A stretch of 64,000 nucleotides of DNA from Halobacteriales archaeon YIM A00010 (GCA_025041175.1 JAKCFJ010000001.1:2249526-2313525), one strand, 5' to 3'; counted from the first letter of the stretch, positions 51,513 to 59,820 are shown. Numbers and translations: made by a program. Notes: a model not told the origin generated them from the sequence alone.

Positions 51513-51974
51513 ATGGGATATGATAATGGATATTTTAGCTCGTTACTCGGTGGTGATTCCTCGGGGGGAGGACACGAGTGGGGGGTGAGGGAGTTGTACG
51601 ATCTGTCCCCGACGGAGTTCGAGCGGGTGGTCGGGGCGTCGTACACCGCCGATGGGTACGACATCGAGCGGGCGGGACCCACCGTCGAGGGCGGGATCGA
51701 TCTCATCGGAACGAAGTCGGGGTTCATTCGATCGAAAACGATGGTCGTTTCTGTCATCCCGCCCGGCGGAACCGTCTCCTCGGCGACAGTCGAACAGTTG
51801 GAACGGGGCCGGGGAATAAACGGAGCCAAGCTAGGTGTGCTCGCACGATCGGAGCCGTTCGGGGACAGCATCGAGCGGGCCGCCGCCGACAACGGTGCCA
51901 TCGAGCTGCTCGGCGGACAGCGGCTGTCCCGCCGGCTCACAGAAAACGGCGTCTCTCCACCGGGACGGCGGTGA
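51513..51974 (+). CDS. Mrr-like restriction endonuclease-fold protein
   Basis: The start is ATG 51513 (MGYDNGYFSSLLGGDSSGGG); 153 residues. The second part has the Mrr-type core: LYDLSPTEFERVVGASYTAD, GYDIERAGPTVEGGIDLIGT (the Asp of the PD-(D/E)xK fold) and KTMVVSVIPPGGTVSSATVE, where the expected Q/E-x-K is modified to V-V-S-V, so the active site may be incomplete. The remainder GRGINGAKLGVLARSEPFG fits the Mrr helix and strand. No methyltransferase is adjacent. Nuclease activity is doubtful. Confidence 0.7.
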   Translation: MGYDNGYFSSLLGGDSSGGGHEWGVRELYDLSPTEFERVVGASYTADGYDIERAGPTVEGGIDLIGTKSGFIRSKTMVVSVIPPGGTVSSATVEQLERGRGINGAKLGVLARSEPFGDSIERAAADNGAIELLGGQRLSRRLTENGVSPPGRR

Positions 51975-52017
51975 TCGATGCCGTACTCTTTTGCTCTTGG
52001 TCGACGATGCGTAACGT

Positions 52018-52278
52018 ATGACGCGGGAGAAGCTTGCGACAGCGAGCAAGGCGCTCGAACAGGCCGCAACGGGCGCTCACGAACGACACCGACAGCGAAT
52101 CGAAGAGCAGTCCGACCAGATCATGCAGTTGGCCGAGCGGGACCAGGATCCCGACCACGGTCGGTTGGATCGCCACATGAACACCCTCAGGGAACTCCAC
52201 GACGAGACCGACGATCCCGATATCGAGCGCGCCTACGAACGGATCCGCGAGTACCGACGGGGCGTGAGCGGCGTATGA
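52018..52278 (+). CDS. Small helical haloarchaeal protein (DUF7553-like), 86 aa
   Basis: The protein MTREKLATASKALEQAATGA continues as a fully helical, charged polypeptide (RIEEQSDQIMQLAERDQDPD, HGRLDRHMNTLRELHDETDD) to YERIREYRRGVSGV. The repeated helix-forming pattern and DPDHGRLDRH block match small haloarchaeal proteins of unknown function that I recall as DUF7553. The start 44 bases after the Mrr-like gene suggests either its own promoter or read-through. Confidence 0.75.
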   Translation: MTREKLATASKALEQAATGAHERHRQRIEEQSDQIMQLAERDQDPDHGRLDRHMNTLRELHDETDDPDIERAYERIREYRRGVSGV

Positions 52279-52321
52279 GGTAAAAAGCAATCGTTTTATG
52301 GGCGTATTCCAACGTTCAGAT

Positions 52322-52507
52322 ATGCAACGACGAGCAGCAGCGGCGTATTTCCTATTCTTTGTCGTGATCGGGATCGGCGCGTACGCGATCAGGACGATGA
52401 CCGAGGTTCCCCCAGGCCGGGGTGGCGGACTCGGCGCCGTGGTGGTGATGAGTCTGATCGCCGGGATCCTCGTGATCGGGCTGTCGTACCTTCCCGTGCG
52501 CGGGTAG
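52322..52507 (+). CDS. Small two-span membrane protein, 61 aa
   Basis: ATG 52322 (MQRRAAAAYFLFFVVIGIGA) is preferred over the in-frame ATG at 52298 because TTTTATGG at 52293-52300 looks like a TATA box placed for a leaderless transcript at 52322. Two hydrophobic spans, AAAYFLFFVVIGIGAYAI and GAVVVMSLIAGILVIGLSYL, flank a Pro/Gly-rich loop. The function is unknown. Confidence 0.72.
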   Translation: MQRRAAAAYFLFFVVIGIGAYAIRTMTEVPPGRGGGLGAVVVMSLIAGILVIGLSYLPVRG

Positions 52508-52548
52508 TGTCGAACTCATCGGGAGAGAAGCGACGAACGCCACAAAAG

Positions 52549-52622
52549 CGGGCTGGGAGGGACTTGAACCCCCGGCCATCTGGTTAAAAGCCAGACGCTC
52601 TGCCGGACTGAGCTACCAGCCC
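52549..52622 (-). tRNA. tRNA-Lys (UUU)
   Basis: The minus strand starts GGGCTGGTAGCTCAGTCCGG at 52622; the anticodon arm is TCTGG-CTTTTAA-CCAGA with anticodon UUU, the T arm GGGGGTTCAAGTCCC, and the acceptor strand CCAGCCC ends at 52550 with discriminator G at 52549. 74 nt, no intron, CCA not encoded. It lies just downstream (convergent) of the small membrane protein gene. Confidence 0.97.
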
Positions 52623-52726
52623 TCACATGCCGTTCTACCGCTCTCCGTTAAACCGTTACGGAATGACCATGCCACAGCAAGCGGCCTTCATTCCGGATAG
52701 CGGGAGACGGGTCGTTTCGAATACGT

Positions 52727-53395
52727 CTACCGCTGTTCGCGACTGATTCGTTCGAGCGCGTCAGTGACGATCGTTTCGGGATCGGTGTCGTTGATGGCAG
52801 CCACACGCCGGAGTTCGAGATACGTTTCCGGCGGGATCGAAAGCGTGAGCCGGCCGAGTTCGATCTCCCGGTCTTCGAGCGCTCCGTCAATCGATTGGCC
52901 ATTGTTCACGTCGCTCGCGATCGCCCGGACCTCCCGCACGGTCAGATCGTGATCGAGCACAGCCCACGCGAGCTGGTATCTGGTCTCCCCGTGAACGCGG
53001 GCGATGTGTTTGGCCGCAGTCGGCGCGATCCGGCCCGTGGCGACGTATTTGCGCACCGGCCGCGGGAGGTCGTGAACGCGCGCCCACTTCCGGATGAACG
53101 AGATCGTCGCCTCACCGCTCGCGCGTTCGGCCGCGCTCTTGTACGATCCTTCGCCCCGGACCAACGCGGCACACGCAGCCGCACCGCGAAGCATGTAGAT
53201 GTTGTCCTCGGCCCCGGCCGTGTTGTCTGCGAACGCGCGCACCGTTTTGGCCGCCTCCGAAAGACTGTCGGGATCCGACGGATCGAACTGGACCGCTTGT
53301 GGAGCGCGTTCGCCCGCCAACTCCGGATTGCCACGAATCACTGGCTGTCCGACTGGAGATTCGCGGTCAGTCGGCGGTGGATTATTACTCATCAC
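52727..53395 (-). CDS. ParB-like HTH protein with C-terminal RHH-type segment (DUF7119-like)
   Basis: The 222-residue protein has a disordered N-terminus, then a conserved domain including NIYMLRGAAACAALVRGEGS, FIRKWARVHDLPRPVRKYVA and GRIAPTAAKHIARVHGETRY, followed by LDHDLTVREVRAIASDV. The G-x-I...A-x-x-IA-RV pattern resembles the helix-turn-helix of ParB/KorB proteins. The end, LTLSIPPETYLELRRVAAIN then DTDPETIVTDALERI, looks like a ribbon-helix-helix. It is conserved in haloarchaea, I believe as DUF7119. No parA or parS-like sites are nearby. Confidence 0.75.
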   Translation of the reverse strand: MMSNNPPPTDRESPVGQPVIRGNPELAGERAPQAVQFDPSDPDSLSEAAKTVRAFADNTAGAEDNIYMLRGAAACAALVRGEGSYKSAAERASGEATISFIRKWARVHDLPRPVRKYVATGRIAPTAAKHIARVHGETRYQLAWAVLDHDLTVREVRAIASDVNNGQSIDGALEDREIELGRLTLSIPPETYLELRRVAAINDTDPETIVTDALERISREQR

Positions 53396-53790
53396 TCACA
53401 GAAACGAAGGCGAGAATGAAAAGCATCTCGGGAAGAATGGGGTTACACACCAGTTACTGAAACCAGCGATGACCGGCAGTGGTGTTCGATATGGGGTTTA
53501 ACTGTGGTTGCGCCGAACGCTACCGATGGATGGAGCCGTGAACTCGGTCTACACGAACGCACTTCGCGGCTGCGTCCGCTCTACTCTTGCCCGCCGTTCC
53601 GCAGGAGTGCGTCTTCAATGACACCCATACTGCACGTTGCTGGTGCTGGGAACGACAGCTGAAGGGCCTCCCTACGGTCGCCCGGTGCGTCCCGCGAGGA
53701 GCACGATAATAGATAGCAGTAACACGGTGAGGCTCAGCCACCGAACAGAGTCACTGATGACTGCTGATTACTGCCAAAATAGGAACGGTC
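53396..53790. other. 395-base stretch with no supported gene
   Basis: I see no coding signal here. Frames on both strands are low-complexity Arg/Ser-rich shadows. Near 53640-53750 the minus strand offers a possible promoter for nothing obvious. It separates the ParB-like gene from a small two-gene operon. Confidence 0.4.
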
Positions 53791-53964
53791 TTACTCCCGC
53801 TGTTCGGAAAGGTGCTCCCAGATCTCCGTACAACCACAGCCGTCGTCCACTCCTTCGAGGTGGGACCGATCAGTCTCCTGCTCGGCGTCTCCACCATCGA
53901 GACGGCATGCAGCCCCCGCGTCGGCATCCACCTCCACGTGGTCTCTGTCGTCGACGTCGCTCAT
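53791..53964 (-). CDS. Small Cys-containing acidic protein, 57 aa
   Basis: ATG 53964 to TAA 53791 encodes MSDVDDRDHVEVDADAGAAC, then RLDGGDAEQETDRSHLEGVD and DGCGCTEIWEHLSEQRE. It is acidic with a C-terminal Cys pair in DGCGCTEIWEHLSE, a motif seen in several tiny haloarchaeal proteins. Its start overlaps the preceding gene's stop by ATGA, strong evidence that both are translated. The function is unknown. Confidence 0.7.
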   Translation of the reverse strand: MSDVDDRDHVEVDADAGAACRLDGGDAEQETDRSHLEGVDDGCGCTEIWEHLSEQRE

Positions 53965-54209
53965 CGGAAGCTCACCTCAACCGCATCCGCGTAGAGTTCC
54001 GGCGCGACATCTGCCGATGCGTGCTGGCGCACACCATTCAGTTCCGCGTCTGTCATCACTCCTCTTACGACGCTATCATGTATAAGCCCGTGCCACTCTG
54101 TAAGGCTGGCCCGTACTATTGGCTGTGAGAAAGATTTGCCGGTAGCTGGGTCGACGTATATCAGATAATCTACGTTCAGTCTTGCGATTACGCCCCATTG
54201 AAGCGTCAT
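53961..54209 (-). CDS. Conserved small protein, 82 aa, first gene of a two-gene operon
   Basis: The frame opens at GTG 54212 or ATG 54209 (MTLQWGVIARLNVDYLIYVD) and continues PATGKSFSQPIVRASLTEWH, DAELNGVRQHASADVAPELY and DAVEVSFR. It overlaps the downstream 57-residue gene by four bases. No family is recognised. A 14-base direct repeat (54209-54222) that flanks the large hairpin array begins right at its start codon, so the array sits in its promoter region. Confidence 0.65.
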   Translation of the reverse strand: MTLQWGVIARLNVDYLIYVDPATGKSFSQPIVRASLTEWHGLIHDSVVRGVMTDAELNGVRQHASADVAPELYADAVEVSFR

Positions 54210-54225
54210 CACGATCGGTGACGTT

Positions 54226-54441
54226 CATCAGACCGCTGGTCTGATGAGCCAGCTAGAATCCGAAGGATTCTGGGGACGTTCGAAAGACGGAGAGCGTCTT
54301 TCGAGCCAGCCGGAACTCGGAGAGTTCCGGCGACGTTGACGAGACGCGAAGCGTCTCGTTCGCACACCAGAAGCCGAAGGCTTCTGGGGACGTTCGCAAG
54401 ACCGGAGGTCTTGCGTGCCAACCAGAACCCACAAGGTTCTG
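54226..54441. repeat. Eight-hairpin array with ~28-nt spacing
   Basis: Eight hairpins follow each other, all with different stems: CATCAGACC-GCT- (54226-54246), AGAATCC-GAA- (54255-54271), CGAAAGACG-GAGAG- (54281-54303), CCGGAACTC-GGA- (54310-54330), ACGAGACGC-GAA- (54339-54359), CCAGAAGCC-GAA- (54367-54387), CGCAAGACC-GGA- (54395-54415) and CAGAACC-CACAA- (54423-54441), each closed by its exact complement. Linkers alternate between GACGTT and GCCA[AG]C types. The whole is flanked by direct repeats TCACGATCGGTGAC (54209-54222) and TCACGATCGGTAAC (54442-54455). It is not a CRISPR: there is no common repeat. Confidence 0.85.
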
Positions 54442-54504
54442 TCACGATCGGTAACCGTCACCCGGATCGCTGGGGTTACTATCGTTGAGGCAAAGGATCT
54501 AGCC

Positions 54505-54825
54505 GTGACGACGCCGGTTCATCAACTCGACGACGGTGCGTGGATCAGCGTTAACGACCGCCGCGTCATGTGCGTGAGCAATCTGTGGCGGTTGCACGAC
54601 CACGAGTTCTGTCGGTGCGACGTCGCCGACGTGCTCGCCGAAGGGTTCGTCGATGTCGGCGTCGATCGATCGTACATCGATGCACGGATCGCCGGCCAAT
54701 GCATTACGTGTGGATCCGACGGGGTGACGGGGTGGCTCCAAATGGGCTGTGTCGACCCGGAAACCGACGAGTTCCGGGCTGTCGTGCCCGGGAGTGTCCA
54801 CCGCCCGCGGTCCGTCACTAGATAG
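54505..54825 (+). CDS. Hypothetical protein with Cys pairs, 106 aa
   Basis: The start is taken at GTG 54505 (VTTPVHQLDDGAWISVNDRR); in-frame codons upstream run into the hairpin array and are unlikely to be coding. Blocks RLHDHEFCRCDVADVLAEGF, DARIAGQCITCGSDGV and GWLQMGCVD hold two Cys pairs that could bind zinc. No family is recognised. It reads in the same direction as the reductase that follows at 54911. Moderate confidence, from codon use and Cys spacing only. Confidence 0.45.
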   Translation: MTTPVHQLDDGAWISVNDRRVMCVSNLWRLHDHEFCRCDVADVLAEGFVDVGVDRSYIDARIAGQCITCGSDGVTGWLQMGCVDPETDEFRAVVPGSVHRPRSVTR

Positions 54826-54910
54826 CGGAGATACTTTCCTGATAACTGATGCAGTGGGCAGCCTTGACGGAATACGTGGGGGTTTAGGCGCAGGGCTGTT
54901 GAGCGTGAAT

Positions 54911-56656
54911 ATGCCGAGTAAGGTCGAGGGATGGAAAGACGAGGTGTACGGAGCCGAGATCCGCGATCATCTCTTTCAATTCGCCGAGGAGGGGTGGGAG
55001 TCCATCCCCGAGGACGAACACGACGCGTGGTTCGAGCGGTTCAAATGGTGGGGGTTGTACCACCAACGGAAGGGTCAGGAAGGCAATTTCATGATGCGCG
55101 TCGGCGTGCCCGGCGGCCGACTCACGCCCGACCAGCTGCGTGTCGTCGGGGAGATCGCCGACGAGTACGCGCGCGGTCCAGTTTCGAACCCCGAGTTCGA
55201 TGGCGGGCCGGTCGATTTCACCACCCGCCAATCGATCCAGCTCCACTGGATCCAACTGGAGGACGTGCCGGACATCTTCGATCGGCTCGAAGCACACGGG
55301 CTGTCGACGATTCAGGCGTGTGGCGATTCGTGGCGCAACATCGTCGGGAGCCCCGTGTCCGGTCGGGACGCCGACGAGCACATGGACGTGTGGCCGATCA
55401 TCGAAGGGTTGAACGAGGAGTTCAAGAACAACCCGGCCCACTCCAACCTTCCGCGCAAATGGAAGGTGTCGGTGACGGGCGACACCCGCGGCGCGGGCCA
55501 GGGCGACATCAACGACCTCGCGTTCGAGCCAGCGGTCAAGGAGATCGATGGCGAGCAAGTGAAAGGTTTCAACGTGCGGGTCGGCGGTGGACTCGCCCGG
55601 AAAGAGCCGCGGTTCGCCCGCGATATCGACGTGTTCTGTACGCCCGAAACGATCTACGACGTGGCTGGCGGCGTGTCCGCGCTGTTCCGGGACCACGGCG
55701 ACCGCGACGACCGCTTTAGCGCCCGGATCAAGTTCCTGGTGGACGAGTGGGGTCCGGAGAAGCTCCGTCGCGTCCTCGATGAGGAGTACGTCGAGCACGA
55801 GCTTCCGACGGCGGGCGAGGATCGCCGCGACCAGTACGACTACAACGCTGGGCGCGCCGACGCTCCCGGCGATTACGTCGGCGTTCACGAACAACACGAC
55901 GGGCAGAAGTTCGTCGGGCTGAGCGTGCTCGTCGGCCGGATGGGTGCCGAAGAGGTCATCGAACTCGCCGACCTCGCCGAGGCGTACGGCTCCGAACTCA
56001 TCGGCGTCACCCAGCGCCAGAACCTCATCGTCGCCGACATCGAGGAGGCCGAACTGGACGAATTCCTCACGGAACCGTTGTTAGCGGAGTACAGCCCCGA
56101 TCCACATCCCTTCATGCGCGGTTCGATCGCGTGTACGGGCACGGAGTTCTGCTCGCTGTCGATCGTCGAAACCAAAAACCGGATGGTGCGCTACGCGCAC
56201 TGGCTCCGAGACAACGTCTCAGTCCCCGAGGGAGTGGAAGATTTCCACATCCACCTGTCGGGCTGTACGGCGTCGTGCGCCCAGCCCCAGATCGCCGACA
56301 TCAGCCTCCGCGGGATGAAAACCCGCAAGGACGGCGAGCCGGTCGAGGCGTTCGACATCGGTCTCGGCGGCGGCCTCGGAGAGGACCCCCAGTTCGCCGA
56401 GTGGATCGAAATGCGCGTCGCTGCCGACGAGGTGCCGGGCTACATCGAGAACCTGCTCGGGACCTACGAGGACCAGCGAGAGGGCGAAAGCTTCCGGGAG
56501 TTCATCGCGGCCCACGACGAGGAAGAACTCCAAGAGCTTGCCGACCCCGAGGAGACGGGCTACGAGGATCCCTACATGCACAACACGAAGATGACGTGGT
56601 ACCCCTACGCCGAGGATGACGCGATGGCGAACGCGCCCGCCCCGGCCGACGATTAA
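54911..56656 (+). CDS. Ferredoxin-dependent nitrite/sulfite reductase
   Basis: The start is ATG 54911 (MPSKVEGWKDEVYGAEIRDH); 581 residues. It is a siroheme/4Fe-4S reductase with the tandem ferredoxin-like halves: FTTRQSIQLHWIQLEDVPDI, IQACGDSWRNIVGSPVSG, and FVGLSVLVGRMGAEEVIELA. Cluster ligands are in IACTGTEFCSLSIVETKNRM (C-x5-C) and HLSGCTASCAQPQIADISLR (C-x3-C). Assimilatory nitrite and sulfite reductases are hard to tell apart by eye; no nitrate reductase (nasA) or PAPS genes are adjacent, so I leave both open. Confidence 0.93.
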   Translation: MPSKVEGWKDEVYGAEIRDHLFQFAEEGWESIPEDEHDAWFERFKWWGLYHQRKGQEGNFMMRVGVPGGRLTPDQLRVVGEIADEYARGPVSNPEFDGGPVDFTTRQSIQLHWIQLEDVPDIFDRLEAHGLSTIQACGDSWRNIVGSPVSGRDADEHMDVWPIIEGLNEEFKNNPAHSNLPRKWKVSVTGDTRGAGQGDINDLAFEPAVKEIDGEQVKGFNVRVGGGLARKEPRFARDIDVFCTPETIYDVAGGVSALFRDHGDRDDRFSARIKFLVDEWGPEKLRRVLDEEYVEHELPTAGEDRRDQYDYNAGRADAPGDYVGVHEQHDGQKFVGLSVLVGRMGAEEVIELADLAEAYGSELIGVTQRQNLIVADIEEAELDEFLTEPLLAEYSPDPHPFMRGSIACTGTEFCSLSIVETKNRMVRYAHWLRDNVSVPEGVEDFHIHLSGCTASCAQPQIADISLRGMKTRKDGEPVEAFDIGLGGGLGEDPQFAEWIEMRVAADEVPGYIENLLGTYEDQREGESFREFIAAHDEEELQELADPEETGYEDPYMHNTKMTWYPYAEDDAMANAPAPADD

Positions 56657-56745
56657 CGCTCGACGCTCTCGACACTCGAGAACACCCAACGTGATCGCCC
56701 GATTCGGGAGAATCGACGGGAGTGGCCATGACTGGAGCAACTGAG

Positions 56746-57312
56746 TCACACGTCATCCGGCGGCCGCAATCGAGGAAGCCACCGAGGAACACGGTCGCAA
56801 TATTCTTCGTACACCTCACCGTGCTTTTCCACTAGATGTGGTTCCTCGTATTCGATGACCCGTCGGTGGAACCCCAGCCAACACACAGCCGCCCACCAGA
56901 GAACATGTAGTGATTTGTATCGGATAGCTTGTCCGCCAATGACCAGAAGAACACCGACGTACATTGGGTTTCGCATGTGGCCGTAGATACCGCCCGTGAC
57001 GAGTGTCTTCGGCTCGTCACTCGGTGACGGAGTGCCGTGTCCTTCGTCCGAAAACCGCCAAGCGGTGGAAATATACAACAGAATTCCGAGAGCAAGTAAC
57101 ACGTATTCGACCAACCATGAACTACGGAAATCAAGAGACGGTGACTCCCGATCATATCGGGCCAACAACCGAGGGATGAGCCCAGCGACAGTTGTCGGGA
57201 CGAGGATCGTAAACACCGCCGTTTTCAGGAGAATATATGGTGATGCCACGGCGAAGGTGGCTCGTATTCGAAGATAAACCTTTGGAGGGAACAATAATAC
57301 GCGTCTATACAA
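56746..57312 (-). CDS. Isoprenylcysteine carboxyl methyltransferase-like membrane protein
   Basis: The 188-residue protein has four hydrophobic spans (including YILLKTAVFTILVPTTVAGL and YVLLALGILLYISTAWRF) and the family core GGIYGHMRNPMYVGVLLVIG followed by VIEYEEPHLVEKHGEVYEEY. These are the R-N-P-x-Y and E-E-P-x-L motifs that bind SAM in ICMT/PEMT-like enzymes. The substrate is probably a lipid or thiol group, otherwise unknown. It converges on the reductase gene. Confidence 0.88.
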   Translation of the reverse strand: MYRRVLLFPPKVYLRIRATFAVASPYILLKTAVFTILVPTTVAGLIPRLLARYDRESPSLDFRSSWLVEYVLLALGILLYISTAWRFSDEGHGTPSPSDEPKTLVTGGIYGHMRNPMYVGVLLVIGGQAIRYKSLHVLWWAAVCWLGFHRRVIEYEEPHLVEKHGEVYEEYCDRVPRWLPRLRPPDDV

Positions 57313-57370
57313 CAGCGGCGTTCGAAGGTCGAAGGAGCAGGTTTACCGTTCTCAGGGGTGTTGGTCGGGT

Positions 57371-57652
57371 ATGGCCGATCGAATCATGACGGTCAACGCG
57401 TACACCACGCTGGATCTCCTGGAGGGGCGCGCGGAGGGCCACGGGTTCGAAGAGGAAGCAATGGCGACGCTCAACGTCCGCACGCCACGAACGGATCCCG
57501 AGCACGCCACGCTCCAACTCGAACTGGACAACACCGAACTCGAACACCTGCCACCACACGCCGACTCGGTGACGCTGACCGCCGAACAAGCGCGCACGCT
57601 CGCCGAGGAGCTTACCGAGTGTGCCGAACGGATCGAAGCGGAAGCGGAGTAA
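57371..57652 (+). CDS. Small conserved haloarchaeal protein (DUF6360-like), 93 aa
   Basis: The protein MADRIMTVNAYTTLDLLEGR goes on EGHGFEEEAMATLNVRTPRT, HATLQLELDNTELEHLPPHA and VTLTAEQARTLAEELTECAE. It is acidic and soluble and matches a family I recall as DUF6360. The function is unknown. It converges on a GNAT gene three bases away. Confidence 0.8.
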   Translation: MADRIMTVNAYTTLDLLEGRAEGHGFEEEAMATLNVRTPRTDPEHATLQLELDNTELEHLPPHADSVTLTAEQARTLAEELTECAERIEAEAE

Positions 57653-57655
57653 CGA

Positions 57656-58177
57656 TCACAGCCGGAGCGACATTTCGAACTCGAAGCTCTCGGTTTTGCT
57701 CGGCTCGAATCCGACCTTCCGGTAGAGTGCGCGGGCGGCGGAGTTCCACCGTTCGACCGACAGCCACACCTGCTCGATGTCATGGTCTTCTCCGGCACCC
57801 AACAGCGCGGTGATGAGCCTCGTTCCGATGCCCGATTCCTGGTAGTCGTCCAGTACGAAAATGGCGAGTTCGTACTCCTCGGTGCCGTCGGGAACGAGCG
57901 TTGCGTGCCCGACGAGTCGGCCCTCCGCCGACGCGGTGACGTTAACAGCGTCGTCGGTGAGGATGCTCTCCAGCCACTCCCGAATGCGGGGTTCGTTGGT
58001 GGGTGGAATGCCTTGGGCCCGGTCTTTAGGATCGAACGCGAGATACATCTCGAGGAAGTCCTCGAAGCCGCCGCCGGTGTACGCGCGTATCTCCACGGTG
58101 CGCCCGGCAGCGTCCTCGAACGTTATGGGCGGCGACTCGAACGGGCCGGCCGGTTCGGAGGGGTAGACGCGCGTCAT
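57656..58177 (-). CDS. GNAT-family N-acetyltransferase
   Basis: The 173-residue protein has VEIRAYTGGGFEDFLEMYLA at the start and motif A as ELAIFVLDDYQESGIGTRLI (Q-x-x-G-I-G, acetyl-CoA loop), then VWLSVERWNSAARALYRKVG, the N-x-x-A-x-x-x-Y-x-K-x-G block. The acceptor substrate is unknown. Its start overlaps the preceding universal stress gene by ATGA. Confidence 0.9.
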   Translation of the reverse strand: MTRVYPSEPAGPFESPPITFEDAAGRTVEIRAYTGGGFEDFLEMYLAFDPKDRAQGIPPTNEPRIREWLESILTDDAVNVTASAEGRLVGHATLVPDGTEEYELAIFVLDDYQESGIGTRLITALLGAGEDHDIEQVWLSVERWNSAARALYRKVGFEPSKTESFEFEMSLRL

Positions 58178-58539
58178 CGTACCAGCGTGACCGTCATCGT
58201 CGCGTTCAGGAGGACGAACTCCGCAACGTCCTCGAGTTGGATCTTGCCGAGGGGACTCCGTTGTCCACCGTCGATGACGAGCCGATCGAACCCTTCTCGC
58301 TCTGCGAATTCGACGAGTTGGCTTCCGGCGTGGCCCGTGAACGATCGCACGTCAGCGTCGATCGAACGCGCCGAAAGATGCTCCTGTACCTCCCGCTCGA
58401 GTTGATCGATCGACGGTCCATCAGCAGTCTCCACGACGGCGACGGTGAGTTCGTCCCCGGTGTCCGTGGCGCGCGCTGTGGCCGCCCCGAGCACCGCTTT
58501 GGCCCGTTCGCTCCGATCGATGCCGACGAGTAGCCTCAT
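58174..58539 (-). CDS. Universal stress protein (UspA family), short form
   Basis: The 121-residue protein MRLLVGIDRSERAKAVLGAA has the Usp first strand, a middle QLEREVQEHLSARSIDADVR helix-strand, and GSQLVEFAEREGFDRLVIDG. The usual ATP loop G-x2-G-x9-G-[ST] appears altered to GGQRSPLGKIQLEDVAEFVL, so nucleotide binding may be lost. It is shorter than the usual 140 residues. It overlaps the GNAT gene. Confidence 0.88.
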   Translation of the reverse strand: MRLLVGIDRSERAKAVLGAATARATDTGDELTVAVVETADGPSIDQLEREVQEHLSARSIDADVRSFTGHAGSQLVEFAEREGFDRLVIDGGQRSPLGKIQLEDVAEFVLLNATMTVTLVR

Positions 58540-58636
58540 AGCGGTCGGTTGCTCGCGCGAACTAAAAGACTCTCGGGAACGTCACTAGAGATCTCCGATT
58601 TCTGGCGACACGCTTTTTCGTCGCCGCGTTCCCAGT

Positions 58637-59251
58637 ATGTGTATGACCAACGATCCCGTAGGCAACGGAGAGCCATCTGCAGCCACGTCCACAGCCGAAT
58701 CCGACGAGGCCAGCGCCACCGAAACGGGAACCGAGACCGCCCGTGAGCGCGAGATACCCGAAGAGATCCGCGAGTACGACCGGTTCAAGAAGATCGACGG
58801 TAGCCAGTACGAACGGGCGAACCAGTTCCTTCGGGACCGCACGTACATCACGGCGCGCGAGTGGGCCATCGCCCGGCTGTGCTCGGATTTCCGCACCGAG
58901 ACGGGCGTCGAAATGACGAAGATCGGGGAGAATCTCCCGGATCTCGTGCCGTTCATGGAAGACACCTACACGCCCCAGGCAGTGAACCAGGCCCGGTCGG
59001 CGTTCGAAGAGAAGATCAGGACGGCGGGAGCGACGTTCCTCTACGGCGCGATGTGCGATTTCTTCACTGCCGAGGAGCTGGACGACATCATGTACGAATC
59101 CACAGAGGTCGCGAAGTTCCTGTTGGAAGTCGAGGGGGTCGATCTCTCCGTCGAACAGGAACTCGAAGCCGAAGAGCGCGTTTCGAGCATGATGCGCGAG
59201 GTGCGCGAGGCCAGCGCCGAACTCAGGGCGGACGAACTCGAGGAGGAGTAG
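58637..59251 (+). CDS. Conserved haloarchaeal protein (DUF5806-like), 204 aa
   Basis: The start is ATG 58637 or 58643 (MTNDPVGNGEPSAATSTAES). A Ser/Thr/Glu-rich flexible head of about 45 residues is followed by a conserved helical domain: REIPEEIREYDRFKKIDGSQ, RTYITAREWAIARLCSDFRT, GVEMTKIGENLPDLVPFMED and FLYGAMCDFFTAEELDDIMY. I recall this family as DUF5806, function unknown. Its stop abuts the stop of the following minus-strand gene. Confidence 0.82.
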   Translation: MCMTNDPVGNGEPSAATSTAESDEASATETGTETAREREIPEEIREYDRFKKIDGSQYERANQFLRDRTYITAREWAIARLCSDFRTETGVEMTKIGENLPDLVPFMEDTYTPQAVNQARSAFEEKIRTAGATFLYGAMCDFFTAEELDDIMYESTEVAKFLLEVEGVDLSVEQELEAEERVSSMMREVREASAELRADELEEE

Positions 59252-59731
59252 CTACGACGGGGAGTCGTCCGGTGGAGCCACGGTCTCGGGGAGAAACGGA
59301 TCGAGGTCGTCGTGGTCGATACTGATTGTCTGGTCGTCAGCGAGGGTTCTAATGGCGGTCGTGAGTCCATCGTCGACCCGTTTGGACAGCTCCACCGCGT
59401 TCTGGCTGTCGTAGTACAACGGACAGCAAACGGCGACCTCGGTTGCGGTGTCGACGGTGACCGCGAGCACGAACGTGACGCCTCCGTCTTCGGCGCGGTA
59501 CAGTTCGGTGTTGTCGAGCTCGGCTCCGGAAACGGCCGCCTGTAGGTGGTCGAACTCGTCGTCGGGAACGAGCACGTCGAAACCGGGTTTGTCTCCTGTG
59601 AGCAGCGCTACGTCGCCGGGGTGGAGTTCGACGACTGTCCAGCCCGCAGACCGGTAGTCGTCGGCCGTCGCTTCCATGTCGTCGATCACTGCCCCCCACT
59701 GCTCAGAGACCGATCCGATAGGCGCGTCCAT
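59252..59731 (-). CDS. Conserved haloarchaeal protein (DUF7529-like), 159 aa
   Basis: The start is at ATG 59731 (MDAPIGSVSEQWGAVIDDME); the frame runs 18 codons further upstream but the conserved part starts here. It contains RSAGWTVVELHPGDVALLTG, GFDVLVPDDEFDHLQAAVSG, VTFVLAVTVDTATEVAVCCP and YYDSQNAVELSKRV, which I recall as DUF7529. It is acidic and soluble. The function is unknown. Confidence 0.78.
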   Translation of the reverse strand: MDAPIGSVSEQWGAVIDDMEATADDYRSAGWTVVELHPGDVALLTGDKPGFDVLVPDDEFDHLQAAVSGAELDNTELYRAEDGGVTFVLAVTVDTATEVAVCCPLYYDSQNAVELSKRVDDGLTTAIRTLADDQTISIDHDDLDPFLPETVAPPDDSPS

Positions 59732-59820
59732 ACGCCCTATCACGGAGCGACGCGCATAGGGGTTGTCCTGTTCCAGCGCCTCCACCGTTCATACTGCGGA
59801 CAGAACCACGGAGTGAGCGG

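Noticed and set aside
51513-51974. Active restriction-modification system
   Set aside because: Only an Mrr-like protein is present, its expected E-x-K is changed, and no methyltransferase or specificity gene adjoins it.
54226-54441. CRISPR-like array at 54.2-54.4 kb
   Set aside because: The units have regular spacing but no shared repeat sequence; every stem differs and only loops and linkers recur. No cas genes are nearby. It is described as a hairpin array instead.
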